Shown here piece after piece: positions 1-10,500 of a DNA stretch of 27,489 nucleotides (its first letter is position 1; each line of letters opens with the position of its first letter). The translations under genes and the position numbers were made by a program. The notes under the pieces were generated by a model. That model was not told the DNA's origin, did no database searches, and saw nothing but the letters and a program-made list of their open reading frames with translations. The stretch covers positions 1-27,489 of the forward strand of contig CALEHV010000033.1 of assembly GCA_937876465.1 (NCBI GenBank), given 5' to 3'. This DNA comes from an uncultured Bacillota bacterium (lineage in GTDB: Bacteria; Bacillota_I; Bacilli_A; RFN20; CAG-826).

Positions 1-48
1 TCCTTTAAGTTCCATATATTGATTTATATTTTTCTCTAAGTTTGTCAT
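1..48 (-). CDS. Partial gene at left edge, possibly a small regulator
   Basis: The first 16 codons of a gene that runs off the left edge (MTNLEKNINQYMELKG). The ATG at 48-46 is chosen because GAGG (61-58) lies 9 nt upstream. A second in-frame ATG at 66 has no such site. The length and 'NINQYMELKG' style resemble the first helix of XRE-type regulators, but 16 residues are too few to assign a family. The upstream region carries three copies of a GTRGTCAT box, which would fit a self-regulating DNA-binding protein. Confidence 0.45.
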   Translation of the reverse strand, partial: MTNLEKNINQYMELKG

Positions 49-93
49 TTCACTTGTCCTCGGCATTTACATATTAACATTTTTGAAGTTAAA

Positions 94-178
94 TTTGTAG
101 TCATTTACGACAACTTTTGTGGTCATTTTTGCCTATAACGAAAAAGACAAAATAACCTAATCTGTCAAATATGACCAC
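94..178. promoter_or_regulatory. Three copies of a GTRGTCAT box upstream of the edge gene
   Basis: GTAGTCAT (97-104) and GTGGTCAT (119-126) are direct repeats 22 bp apart, about two helical turns, each followed by TT. A third copy lies inverted as ATGACCAC (171-178). The array sits directly upstream of the left-edge gene, so it may be an operator. That it binds a regulator is inference; it could instead be the end of a decayed insertion sequence. Confidence 0.35.
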
Positions 179-193
179 TAATACACTTGTTAG

Positions 194-319
194 CTTAATG
201 ATATTGTTGGAACTATTGAGAAAGTTACTAACACAAAAGAATATAAGAAAAGAATCTACGAACTTAAAATAGAAAGAAACTTGTATCCAATTACTTACCT
301 AGCAAAATATAAAGGTTAA
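194..319 (+). pseudogene. 3' tail of a decayed gene (41 codons)
   Basis: An open frame without a start codon runs from a TAG (191-193) to TAA (317-319). It encodes a plausible charged, soluble C-terminus containing KEYKKRIYELKIERNLYPIT. There is no ribosome binding site. It reads as the end of a gene whose front is lost. Its stop overlaps the stop of the opposite-strand tail that follows. The family is not recognised. Confidence 0.3.
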
Positions 320-483
320 TGCATTCTTTTATCTTCTAAGATTCCTCTAACGTATGAAGAACCTATAATTGCATTATTAAATTTAGCTCCAGAATAAGAA
401 TTAAAAGTTAATGCCTTTTCAAAAAGATTTTTAGATAAATCCCATCTACTTTCGCCATCACGATATGGACGTACTGCCGTGTT
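316..483 (-). pseudogene. 3' tail of a decayed gene (55 codons)
   Basis: An open frame from just after a TAG (486-484) down to TAA (318-316). The translation starts NTAVRPYRDGESRWDLSKNL and ends ILEDKRMH, with protein-like composition, but there is no start codon or ribosome binding site. It converges with the plus-strand tail, and the stops overlap by 2 nt. I do not recognise the family. It is probably a remnant of a disrupted accessory gene. Confidence 0.3.
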
Positions 484-915
484 CTACGCACTATGATTTG
501 AAGAAACCAGTTCGTCTGTATTGTTTGATAGTTAAATACATTAGTATTTATGGTCTCAATTTTTGATATGTTTCTTTTTATCTTTATAACCCTTTTGTGT
601 TACTTTGTTAACTTTTATTAACTACTTATTATGATACCACTGCTGGTGGTTATGTTTCCTCTAAAACAGAAAGCACAACGCAACATACGTGTTCAGGTGC
701 TTAATAATAACAAATGAACATTTTTGTGTTCTCTACATTGTTTTGCACATAAAACACCAATGTACTGTAGAGGAGTAGAACCACTTTGATGTTACTATTT
801 TGTTTACCGAAATGTTGTGGCAATGAACATGCTATCATTAACCCTATGTGTACACTAAGCACCGTGCCTTTTGTGGACTTAGGAAAACGCCTACAATTAG
901 ACCAACACAGAGTTT
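484..915. other. Non-coding, decayed stretch with a long imperfect hairpin
   Basis: No gene is supported here. Visible items are a short perfect hairpin ACCAC-TGCTG-GTGGT (636-650) and a longer one at 731-772, where CTCTACATTG pairs with CAATG...TAGAG across a 5-nt bulge and an inner TTTT/AAAA extension. There is also a short minus-strand tail ending near 558 (coding for ...TQKGYKDKKKHIKN). Neither hairpin is followed by a T-run, so they are not clear terminators. The mixture of short tails looks like debris from past insertions. Confidence 0.4.
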
Positions 916-925
916 TTTCAGAAAA

Positions 926-2038
926 TCAATATAATATTTCTTCTGTAATAACCTTTGCTCCTGAAGCACTAAGCTTTCTTTGATATATTTTTATGCCTTT
1001 GCTTTTTGCCAAACCAATTAATCTATCCTTGTTTATATCTGAAATTTTTTCACCTAATATAATTGACTTCGCAAAAGGAAAGGATTGTTTATTACCACCC
1101 ATTTCTCTAGTGAACACAATTCTCCATTCTTTTTGAAATGAATATGAATTATCTTTTGTAAAAGATGATAGAAACCAATTTGCATAGTCTTCATATGTAA
1201 TTCCATTGACTTGCTGTTTTGCTTGAAGCCCTCTAACTAAAATATCGAAAAACTTTATTGGTTCCTTTTGACCATAGTAAATTGGGAAAAGATTTAAGGT
1301 CATTCTTTGTCCCAAAAATGTATTATTTGGAAATTCATATTCTATACAAAATCCTGTCGCCCCTTGTGCATAGGTTTCCCACATTGCTAAATTATCTTTT
1401 TCTTCAGCTAATGAATAAGCAAAAGAATCTTTTCTAATCTTTTTATTGAAATCTAAATAAACATTGAGGAAACCTTTTACTGCATCTTTTATATTTTGTT
1501 GATTACTTAATTGAGTTGCGTTTACCAGTTGTGAAGCATATTTGTCACCAGCATATTCTGGTAAATAATTATTCAAAAATCTTTTTGCATCATCAGGTTT
1601 AACTTCTCCATTTTCGTTGAATAAAGGCAGAACTAAATCAAGCATCTTTTCATCAACGGTTTGACCATAAGGTGCAAGCATGCAGTTAATTATTGCTATC
1701 GATATTTTTCTAATATGCTTTTGAGGATCTTTTTCAAGCTCTTCCAATTCAGATTCTATGTCAGTATTTAAAGTAGAATCTACTATATCTCCAAACTCAT
1801 CTGGAGTAGAAAACCATGCAAAATCATCACTAAAAGCCTCAAAATTTTGTTCAGAGCATATTCTATACTTATATAAATTAATAGGAATTAAAGAACTAAA
1901 TCTCTGAGAATAAATTTCCCAAAACTTGTCTTCATTTTCTTTCATTTTTTTAAGACTAAAAGAACCATCATATGGCCTAATTGACATATATGTTTTATGA
2001 ACTTCAGTAATAAATTTTTTCTTTTCTTCGTTATTCAT
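926..2038 (-). CDS. DUF2971 family protein, last gene of the defence operon
   Basis: A 370-aa protein with the hallmarks of DUF2971: YKYR at residues 56-59, WFSTPDEFGD at 75-84, MWETYAQGATGFCIEYE around W220, and KEWRIVF around W305. The biochemical function of DUF2971 is unknown, though members are often found in accessory and defence regions. The ATG at 2038 (MNNEEKK...) is preferred. The frame is open to a TTG at 2110, but those 24 extra residues look unlike protein and have no ribosome binding site. The preferred start also has no clear Shine-Dalgarno site. It follows the DUF262 gene by 65 nt, the largest gap in the operon. No T-rich terminator is seen after its stop. Confidence 0.8.
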   Translation of the reverse strand: MNNEEKKKFITEVHKTYMSIRPYDGSFSLKKMKENEDKFWEIYSQRFSSLIPINLYKYRICSEQNFEAFSDDFAWFSTPDEFGDIVDSTLNTDIESELEELEKDPQKHIRKISIAIINCMLAPYGQTVDEKMLDLVLPLFNENGEVKPDDAKRFLNNYLPEYAGDKYASQLVNATQLSNQQNIKDAVKGFLNVYLDFNKKIRKDSFAYSLAEEKDNLAMWETYAQGATGFCIEYEFPNNTFLGQRMTLNLFPIYYGQKEPIKFFDILVRGLQAKQQVNGITYEDYANWFLSSFTKDNSYSFQKEWRIVFTREMGGNKQSFPFAKSIILGEKISDINKDRLIGLAKSKGIKIYQRKLSASGAKVITEEILY

Positions 2039-2103
2039 TAAATTTACTGTTTTTAATAAGTTTGCGCACCCTCTGTTGTAACCAAGATATAAAGGCCAAC
2101 ATT

Positions 2104-3792
2104 TTAACAAATAAGTTTTTTGATCTCGGAAATTAATATTTTTCTTCTTTCCTCAAAAAAGTTGCCAAAATTTGTAATGTCTAAAGATTCATTTTGAGGA
2201 ATCATAGAATTTTTCATAAATGTTTCTTGCTGTTCGCTTGTCATATCATCAAAATAATTTTGCAAAGACATGTTTTGTTTTGATGCATTTGGTCTTCCTT
2301 CTAAATATTGAAGATTTGGAAGTTGATTTCTAATTTTTCTCCATTCTGCCCATTGAGACATGCTAATACCCGCAGGTTGCGAAGAATCAAATCTATCATA
2401 TGGATGTAAATGATCTTGTTCGTATAAAACACCTTTTCTAATCCAATTCTTATTTAGATAATAAAGAAGCTCACCAGCAATTCTGCTGCCCTTTTCATAA
2501 AACATAAGCTCTTCTATTTTTGCATCAGTAACTCTTAACTCGTTAAGCTGATCGAGCATTTCTTTTGTAATTTCATAATCATAAGATATGATTGCGTTTT
2601 TAATTAACTGTAACTTTGATGTAGTGCCTGACTTATAAAAGGTAAAGAAAATTGCTCTATATAAATAAGAAACAATGCCTTCTTTGCAATTTAAATAATC
2701 AGGATTGTAATATATACAAAAAACTATTGGAATAAGAACGTTCCAACTATTTGTAAATCTTTCAATATCAATATTTAAATCAGACAATAAATTTGCTGTG
2801 TTCTTTAATGCTAATTTAAAATCAGACCAATTGTCTTTTAAATCTGTAGCAACCTGTTTATTAATATTAGATTTAATAACATCGCCGTAAATCATTAAAG
2901 CACATCTTATAACAAAGTCAGTATCAAAACCGTAATATGAACCAGTCAATAACTGACCAAATTGTGTTTTAGCAGAAGGCCAATAGGCTTCCAAAATAGA
3001 CATTGTAATCTCTGATTTTTTTAATGCTACACCGCCGCTATTAAATCGCACAAACATTTCAAGCGCATCTTCAGAACTCATATCAAAAATTTCTGTAAAA
3101 CGAACAAGCTTTTCTTCAAATACTTTTTGGCAAAGTGTTTCTAATAAAGTTTTTGCATATTCCTTGCTGTCAAGTGGAACAAATTTAATTGCGTTTTCAA
3201 TTGCGGCTTTTCTTGTTTCTTTGTTTTTAAATTCATCTTTCAAAATTGATTTGATTTCAAATTGAGTTGGATCAATTTTTCCGACCTTATCAGAAAATCT
3301 TATGTCATATTTTTTGATATTATATTCATTTTGAACATCAATTTTATTCTTATTTAATTCAAGTAATAATTTAGTGCAAATTTTTTCGTTGGTAATTCTT
3401 CTATGATGTTTAGGACGTATTCCAGTTTCACCAAACAATGAAATAAAGAGAGAAGTTAATCTTTGCTGACCATCAAGAACTGCGGTTGTTGTTAAAGATG
3501 TATCAACAGTTCTTAAATCATAATTAATCGCATCTGCGTTTTTTGCACTATCAAAACGAATCTCTTTCATAAAATCGCAGAAATAAGTATCCCAAGATAC
3601 ATTAGTATCATCTATGTGCCAAAACAAAAATGTACTTATTGGATAGCCCTGAAGAATGGAATCCCAAAGCTTCTCAATTTTATCCATATTCCACACATAT
3701 TGACGTTGAAAAGCTGGCATAACATACTTGCCATTTTTAATGTTTTCCATCGCTTCATAAATTGTTAGATTCTTGTCTTCAAGTCTGCTCAT
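2104..3792 (-). CDS. DUF262 / HNH (DUF1524-like) GmrSD-type protein
   Basis: A 562-aa protein. The N-terminal DUF262 domain has PAFQRQYVW (residues 26-34) and the ParB-like catalytic motif DGQQRLTSL (D107-L115). The C-terminal part carries a DUF1524-type His-Me finger: DHLHP (460-464), then N489, PNLQYL (492-497) and N502-x2-K505. This is the domain pair of GmrS and GmrD fused, also seen in SspE and BrxU, which cut phage DNA by its modification state or depend on NTP hydrolysis. Function here is inferred. The ATG at 3792 has AGGA 7 nt upstream; an in-frame TTG at 3813 is less likely. It begins 13 nt after the membrane-protein gene. Confidence 0.88.
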   Translation of the reverse strand: MSRLEDKNLTIYEAMENIKNGKYVMPAFQRQYVWNMDKIEKLWDSILQGYPISTFLFWHIDDTNVSWDTYFCDFMKEIRFDSAKNADAINYDLRTVDTSLTTTAVLDGQQRLTSLFISLFGETGIRPKHHRRITNEKICTKLLLELNKNKIDVQNEYNIKKYDIRFSDKVGKIDPTQFEIKSILKDEFKNKETRKAAIENAIKFVPLDSKEYAKTLLETLCQKVFEEKLVRFTEIFDMSSEDALEMFVRFNSGGVALKKSEITMSILEAYWPSAKTQFGQLLTGSYYGFDTDFVIRCALMIYGDVIKSNINKQVATDLKDNWSDFKLALKNTANLLSDLNIDIERFTNSWNVLIPIVFCIYYNPDYLNCKEGIVSYLYRAIFFTFYKSGTTSKLQLIKNAIISYDYEITKEMLDQLNELRVTDAKIEELMFYEKGSRIAGELLYYLNKNWIRKGVLYEQDHLHPYDRFDSSQPAGISMSQWAEWRKIRNQLPNLQYLEGRPNASKQNMSLQNYFDDMTSEQQETFMKNSMIPQNESLDITNFGNFFEERRKILISEIKKLIC

Positions 3793-3805
3793 AGTAAATT
3801 CCTTT

Positions 3806-4528
3806 CTAGTCAATGTCTTCTATATCATCATTTGTATAAACTTTTGGTGATGGCTGTTGATATCTTGGTTGTGTATATGAATTTGAACGGCTTTCTTGAG
3901 AACGCGATGTAAAAGAGGAAGTTACTCTAAATTGACTAACTGCTGATTTAATATCACTAAAACCAAAGTCCCTGTAATTGTAATAATGATTTCTACCGGC
4001 TGGTGAGGTATATTCCCATTTTATTCTTAATGAATAAGATGTACATGGATGTTTAAGTAATTTGGCACCCAGCTTTGTTTCTCTCTTTTGGTAAGACTTC
4101 AACGACATTTTGTTTGATTTAGCGAAAGCTTCATCATTTGTTAAAGGAATATCTTTAATCTGTTTGTTATAGTTGTTAAGTGTTTCAATATTATAATTAA
4201 TATTAGAAACTAGTTGTTCGTAGTAACTTAAATTATCTCTAATAAATTCTGCTTTTCTTTTATATAAATCAAAATTGTCATAGGCTCTTTTTGAATTCAA
4301 ATAAAATGTCTTTGTTTCAGAACTTCTTGAAATTGTCTTGAATGAGGTTGATTCGTTAATTTCTCGAATTTTCTTTATATAACTGCTTGTAACATTAACC
4401 TTTTTATTCAATGATGAATTTCTAGCCGAGAAAAAGATTATTAGGAAAAGTCCGACTGCTAATATTCCTAAGAAAACATATAATCCTATTGAGCTTTCTT
4501 GATTTGATGTGTTTGTTAATATGATCAT
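3806..4528 (-). CDS. Single-span membrane protein with helical cytoplasmic part
   Basis: A 240-aa protein of unrecognised family. Residues 14-33 form one clear hydrophobic segment (IGLYVFLGILAVGLFLIIFF), followed by basic residues. Residues about 45-150 are charged and probably helical. The last 40 residues are Ser/Gln/Tyr-rich and low in complexity, ending acidic (NDDIEDID). Its ATG overlaps the helicase stop as ATGA, which implies translational coupling and a partnership with the helicase. It could anchor or sense for that protein at the membrane; that is inference from context only. Confidence 0.75.
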   Translation of the reverse strand: MIILTNTSNQESSIGLYVFLGILAVGLFLIIFFSARNSSLNKKVNVTSSYIKKIREINESTSFKTISRSSETKTFYLNSKRAYDNFDLYKRKAEFIRDNLSYYEQLVSNINYNIETLNNYNKQIKDIPLTNDEAFAKSNKMSLKSYQKRETKLGAKLLKHPCTSYSLRIKWEYTSPAGRNHYYNYRDFGFSDIKSAVSQFRVTSSFTSRSQESRSNSYTQPRYQQPSPKVYTNDDIEDID

Positions 4529-7500
4529 TTTTCTTGTGATTTTAAAGCAACTCTAGATCCGTTATCAATCATTGTTAAATAACCTTTGGCTAAATAACAG
4601 GAAACGCAATCGTCAATTGCTTCATCTACCTTTCTTCCCACTGCTTTAATATCAAAAACTTTAGCAACATAGCGTTTAAGTTCTTCTTTAAACATAGGAC
4701 CATCATTTGTTAATACTTCCTTAATAGCTACAAAAATTTCTTCTTTTGGCACATCATCCATTGCTCTTGGTTTGTCTCCGCCTATACGGTAAAACTCAAG
4801 ATCGGTTGTTTGGTCATTGCGCCAATAGAACATTTTTGTTTTTGCATAGTTGCTATTCTTTTTCGCACCAATCATTAATAAACATTGATGCATATCATTT
4901 TGAATTTGGTTGCCTGCTCTTGCTAAACCCATAGCATTTGCGAATCTGTTTCTTAGCACCTCTTCGGATATTGGCGCTTCTAAAGCCATAATCTCACGAA
5001 TAATTTGTTGTTTAGCATATATATCATTATTTCCACTACCGTAAATGTCATACACTTTTGAGAAAGCAACATATGGTTTTGAGTATTTAACTTGTTCAAT
5101 TTCTTTGCTTTCAAATTCAATGTTCATTTGTGGATTCTCTTGAACAGAATGCTTATAGTTTTCTGGATGCATTCTAATATCTTCGATTCTGATACAAATG
5201 TCATCGATTACTTGTTTTGGATTATCAAGATAATCGAAAGACCACACACGCATCAAATTCCATCCCAATAAATCAAGTGCATTAGGTTGAACAATATTTC
5301 TATCCTTTGATGTCAATGCATTTTCATATGAATAGGAGTCACAAAGAATACCAAGAATATATTCATTATCATTGTCGGGATTAACAATACCAACATCCAC
5401 TCTGAACGAGGATCTTCCAACATCAATTTTTACTTTATACCCTTTTTCTTCAAGTTTCTCAGCGATTTGTTTTTCAAAACCAATCTTATTTTCAATAGCG
5501 CTTCCATTAGGAACTATCAAAGCGTCTGCACCATCTTTTGCATATCTTAGGAAGTTATATAATTCTTGAGCTCCTCTTGCTTCGCTCTTCATATTAGCTA
5601 ATATTTCAGGCTCAAATGAAGCGAAAATCATCATCTCATATCTTGCTCTACTAACAGCAACATTAAGTCTTTTTTCGCCGCCACTATTGTTGATAGGTCC
5701 AAATCTATAGTGCATTGTTCCAGAAGCATCTGGCCCATAACAAACAGAGAATAAAATTACATCGCGTTCATCGCCTTGAATATTTTCAAGATTCTTAACA
5801 ATAATTGGCTCTTTGCTTTCAAGATTTTGTTTTTCTAAATCCTTATGCTTCGCGAAAAAGTCTTGTAATAAATCATCAACCATTTCTTGTTGGACTGATG
5901 AGAATGTAACAATACCTATACTTCTCTTTCTTAATTCAGGAGATTTGAGCCTTCTTTCAACTTCTTTAATAATGGCCTTTGCTTCTATTTCATTAGTCGC
6001 TCGTTTTCCGCCATAAACGCCTTTAGTATTTATAAAGCTAACTTTTGTAACCATATCATTAGGTGAAGGGAAGGTAACGAGATTATTGCCATAGAATTTA
6101 GCATTAGAAAATCTAATCAAGGATTCATGTTTACTTCTATAATGCCAATTTAAACATCTTGAAGGCATTCCAATAACATCACAATCATCAAGAATACTTT
6201 CTTGGTCATCAAGATCACTATCTAGATCATCGCTTCCTTTGCTTTGGAAGAATGCGGTTGGAGGCATTTGTTTAGAGTCGCCAACAACAATTAAGCTCTT
6301 TCCTCTTGCAATTGCGCCTATAGCTTCACTAGTAGGCATTTGTGATGCTTCATCAAAGATGACAATATCAAATTTAGGCATATCAGGACTTAAATATTGA
6401 GCGCATGATATTGGCGACATTAAAAACACAGGGAATATCTTTGTTAAAATGTCAGGAACCTCAGCAAACAACTGTCTAATTGCCTTGCCTCTACATCCGT
6501 TTTTAACTGCTTTATTCAAAATACCTTGCTGACTAGAAGAAGGTGAATTCATATTAATCGAAGGCATCATTGCAGAAACTCTAGCTGCAGTTTCTTTAAT
6601 GGTTAATTCTTTAAACTTCTCTATTAAGTCTTTGTAATAATCTACATGATGTTTTAACTCAACAGAATTAAATGATCCACTTTCATCACCACTAATCGCT
6701 TTATTAATAATATGTGCATAGACAGCTTTCTTATAAATAAATTCGAGATTGCTTGTTATTATTTCTTCGTTAGAAACCAAATCAATAATGAATGAGAGTT
6801 TGTGATCTTCAACTTCCTTCATTACAGATAATAAGGAACACCAGTTAGGTAAATAGTCAATGCGATCAACCCATCTTTTTGTCATTTCTAAAAGTTTTTC
6901 ACAGCCAATGCCTAGTCTACTACAAATACTAAAATCAAATCCTAATTCTTTTTCAAGCACAGACCCAATTTGAGCCATGTTTCTCATTGCGCCCAATACA
7001 GTATCTTTACCCTTTAATGAGAATGATTGTGTTTTAGAAATTAATGTTGTCAAAGCGTTTGTATCTAATACCTTTGAATATTTCTCAATCAATTCCTTAG
7101 TTAATAAGTACCTTTCTTCAAACTTAACAAAGTTAAAAGATTTAATATCATAGCTAGCGGGATTTCCAAATGCTACTTGATACATCGTCATTTGAGAAAT
7201 TAATTCTTTCTCATTTTCATTTATGTTTTTGAGAGCTGAATAAACTGTTGGTAAGTCTGAAACTTTATACTTTTTAGGATTTTTGCATATAGCTTTAATC
7301 TTTTTAAGAAGTTTCTTCTGTCCGCCAATCTTTTTCAAAAAGAATGCGTGTTGAAGATTCTCAAATTCGATTTGGTCTGTTTCATAATTCAAATCGTAAA
7401 TTGAAGCAGAAAAATCATTTTTAAGAAGTTCTAGAGATTTTTGATATTCTTTACCTTTTTCAATTACGGAAGATACAAGAGGGTCAAGAGTACAAATATC

Positions 7501-10500
7501 TGTACCAATTAAAGATAAAATACAATTAATAATGGTTTGATCATCTTGTAGGAATTTTCCTAAAGCTGTTAATGTTGCTTCATTCATTTTCAAAGATAAA
7601 TTGTTATCAGAATTAAACGATTTTAACGAGTCTATAAATTCAGAAAGGGATTTCTGATAAAGAGCTGTTTTTTCTAAGACATTTCTCTTCGTAATGCCAG
7701 GAATGTAATTTGAATTTCTGTACAAGATGAATGGATTTCCTAAATAACCACCATTCGAAACTATTTCATTAAAGAATTTATCGCATATTCTTGATGCTTC
7801 GTGAAATTCACTAATATTCATTTCTTTTACATATTCGTCAGGGCTATCAATAAGAGGTACTTCCTCATCTATATCTAAATAATTAACAAAAGCATCATAG
7901 AAAGACATCATAAATCCGTTTTCTTTATGCAATAGATTAATTACTCTATTTAATTCTTTTCGCTCTAATTTGAGCTGATTTGCCATTGTCAAATATTCTT
8001 CGCTAGAACCTACAGTGCTGCCAAGAGTAATCCTACTCTCGAATTGTTGCATCAATGACGACTTGTCTGCTTTTGCAGAATGGGCTTCAAGAGCAAATTT
8101 TCCTAAGCAAAGTTGATTAAGTCTCTTTTGAACAACTTCAAGAGCAGCCATCTTCTCTGCAACAAATAAAACTGTTTTACCATGATAAATAGCATTAACA
8201 ATCATATTTGTAATTGTTTGCGATTTGCCGGTACCAGGAGGGCCTTGCAAAATAAAGCTTTTACCTTTTGCACAATCTTGAATTGCTATGATTTGGCTGG
8301 AATCAGCTGGAAGAGGCATTGCTAAATCTTCTGGATTGCTGTTATCATCATCGAATTCATCACCAATTTGATCATCATCTTCACAGACAAATCTTCCGTC
8401 AATAATCGATTTAATAACTTTATTCTTCGATAATTCGGCTTTTCTAAATTTAACATCTGACCACATAACCGCTTTTGAGAAATTGAAAACATTGATAGCA
8501 GCAGTTCTAATGATTGATGTTCTGCCAAACTTTTTAACTTTTTCTCCAACTGTATTAAGAATTGTATCGACATCAAGATTCTCGTCTTCAAAATCAATCT
8601 GTGTTAACAAATCATCACAATTAACTCCGAATTCTTGGTGGAAAAATTCCAATATAGAAATATTTAAAAATGGAGGCTCTTCTCTGCCCGAGATTGAATA
8701 GTTATCTTTACTGTTCCTAATTAAATCAATTGGAACCAAAATAATAGGAGCATACGATGGGATTTGAGTTTTTGGATTTTCAAAATATTGAATAAAACCA
8801 AGAGCTAAATACAAAATATTTGAACCGGTCTCTTCAAATGATTTTCTTCTTTCTTTTTCGAAGAATTTCAGTGAAGTGGTTTGAGTTTGAGATCTAAATA
8901 CAAGTCCAATATTTCTATTTTCGAAATCACTTTCAATTTCAGAATATTGTTCCTCAGTAGCCGCAGGTAATTCAAAAACAGTATTCTTTAAACCTGCTAC
9001 TGGGGCAACATGGTAATTGCCTCTCTTAATATCAAAAGTGTGATACAACTTATTTAAATCATAAAAATAAAGCTGCAATCCTCTTCCCATTGGTTTGTAA
9101 TTAATCAATTGATTTCGTTTTGAAAGATCCAACAACTTCTTTTCCCATACATCAAACTTATTCAGTTCAGCTTCTGATAATTCTAATTTATCACCCTTGT
9201 ATGAATAATTTTTACGAGCTAATCTAATTTTGTTTTGTTCTACAACATCATAGTCAACAACAGCTCTATCAACATCGTTAAAGTTAATAGGCAAAGGCAA
9301 AAAGCCATATGCCCTAGCTCTTTGAATATCAATGATTTCAAAATTAGGATCTGCAATATGAGCTGCAACATTCTTTCTTGCAATCTCCATTGCTTCTTCA
9401 AACGATGCCGCATTATCAGCAGTAAATGCTGTACACTCAACAAACACTATTTCGTTTTCTTCTTCAGAGTTCATTTCAAGTGCATGAGGTGCATCGTTAT
9501 AAATCATTGAAGGGAAATTATTTTCTTCCAAGAAAACACCAGCAAATGCATGCCCACTAATTCTAACCAAGAAAGGATTAAGTCCCATTCTCTCAGCACA
9601 GGCAATAAACAAAATAGATAAGTCTAAACAGGTTCCTTGCTTGTGGACAAGAACATCATGAGGAAGTCTTATTTTTTGGCCTACTCCTTCATATGATGGA
9701 GGAACTGTAATATATGCGATTGCTTCATTGTGTAATGTGTTATATAAAGCTTTTAATTGGGAAACAACATTGTTTTTATCTCCCATTTGGTAATCCGGGA
9801 GAGATGAGCTTCCTGTTAAATTTTGCATTTCTTTTGCTACAAGCCCTACTGCGTTTTGAACTGCTACCTCGTTAGGTGTAACAAATAATGCAGTTGAACC
9901 GCTCATAACTCTTTCAAGCCATGTATCATAAGAAAAATAATTTATTTCAGTTGTAAGAGAACCTAATACTTCTTCTCCAACAACAAGTTTAACTGTTAAT
10001 GTGCCAACAACCTTTTCTTGTAATTCCATTAATTGTTCAAGATGAGGGTTAATATTAAACTCATTAACAGCGATTGGTTGATGAGGATTTATAAGTGGAA
10101 CGCTAATTTCTGAAATCTCAACATAGTTTGGATCAGATGTAATAATTAATTTAGCGTCCTTAATTTCATTATCACTAAGGTTTGTTAAAACAATATCACT
10201 GATAATCTTAAAATTTGTTTGAGATAAGGCAAAAGAATATGCATTATTACAACGAATCTCAATTTTAAGAACATCAGATGAATTAACAACCTTACTTTTT
10301 GTAGTATCTAGTAATTTTACATCTATTGGCTTTAACAACTCATGCTTAAGAATGGCTTCACCGGTACCTTTAGCAAGTTTGCAATTAAAAATTCCATCAG
10401 TAACTGCTTGAAGCAATTCCTCACTTCTTTTGGCATCATCAACAGTGACAACATCACTATCGAATAAATGAGGAGCAAAATATCTAGCATATGAAGAATC

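Noticed and set aside
786..983. 65-codon plus-strand open frame
   Set aside because: It has no ribosome binding site, overlaps the end of the DUF2971 gene antisense and has no recognisable domain.
8322..8701. Open frames on both strands within the helicase gene
   Set aside because: They are out-of-frame shadows of the 2063-aa gene, whose domains run continuously through this stretch.
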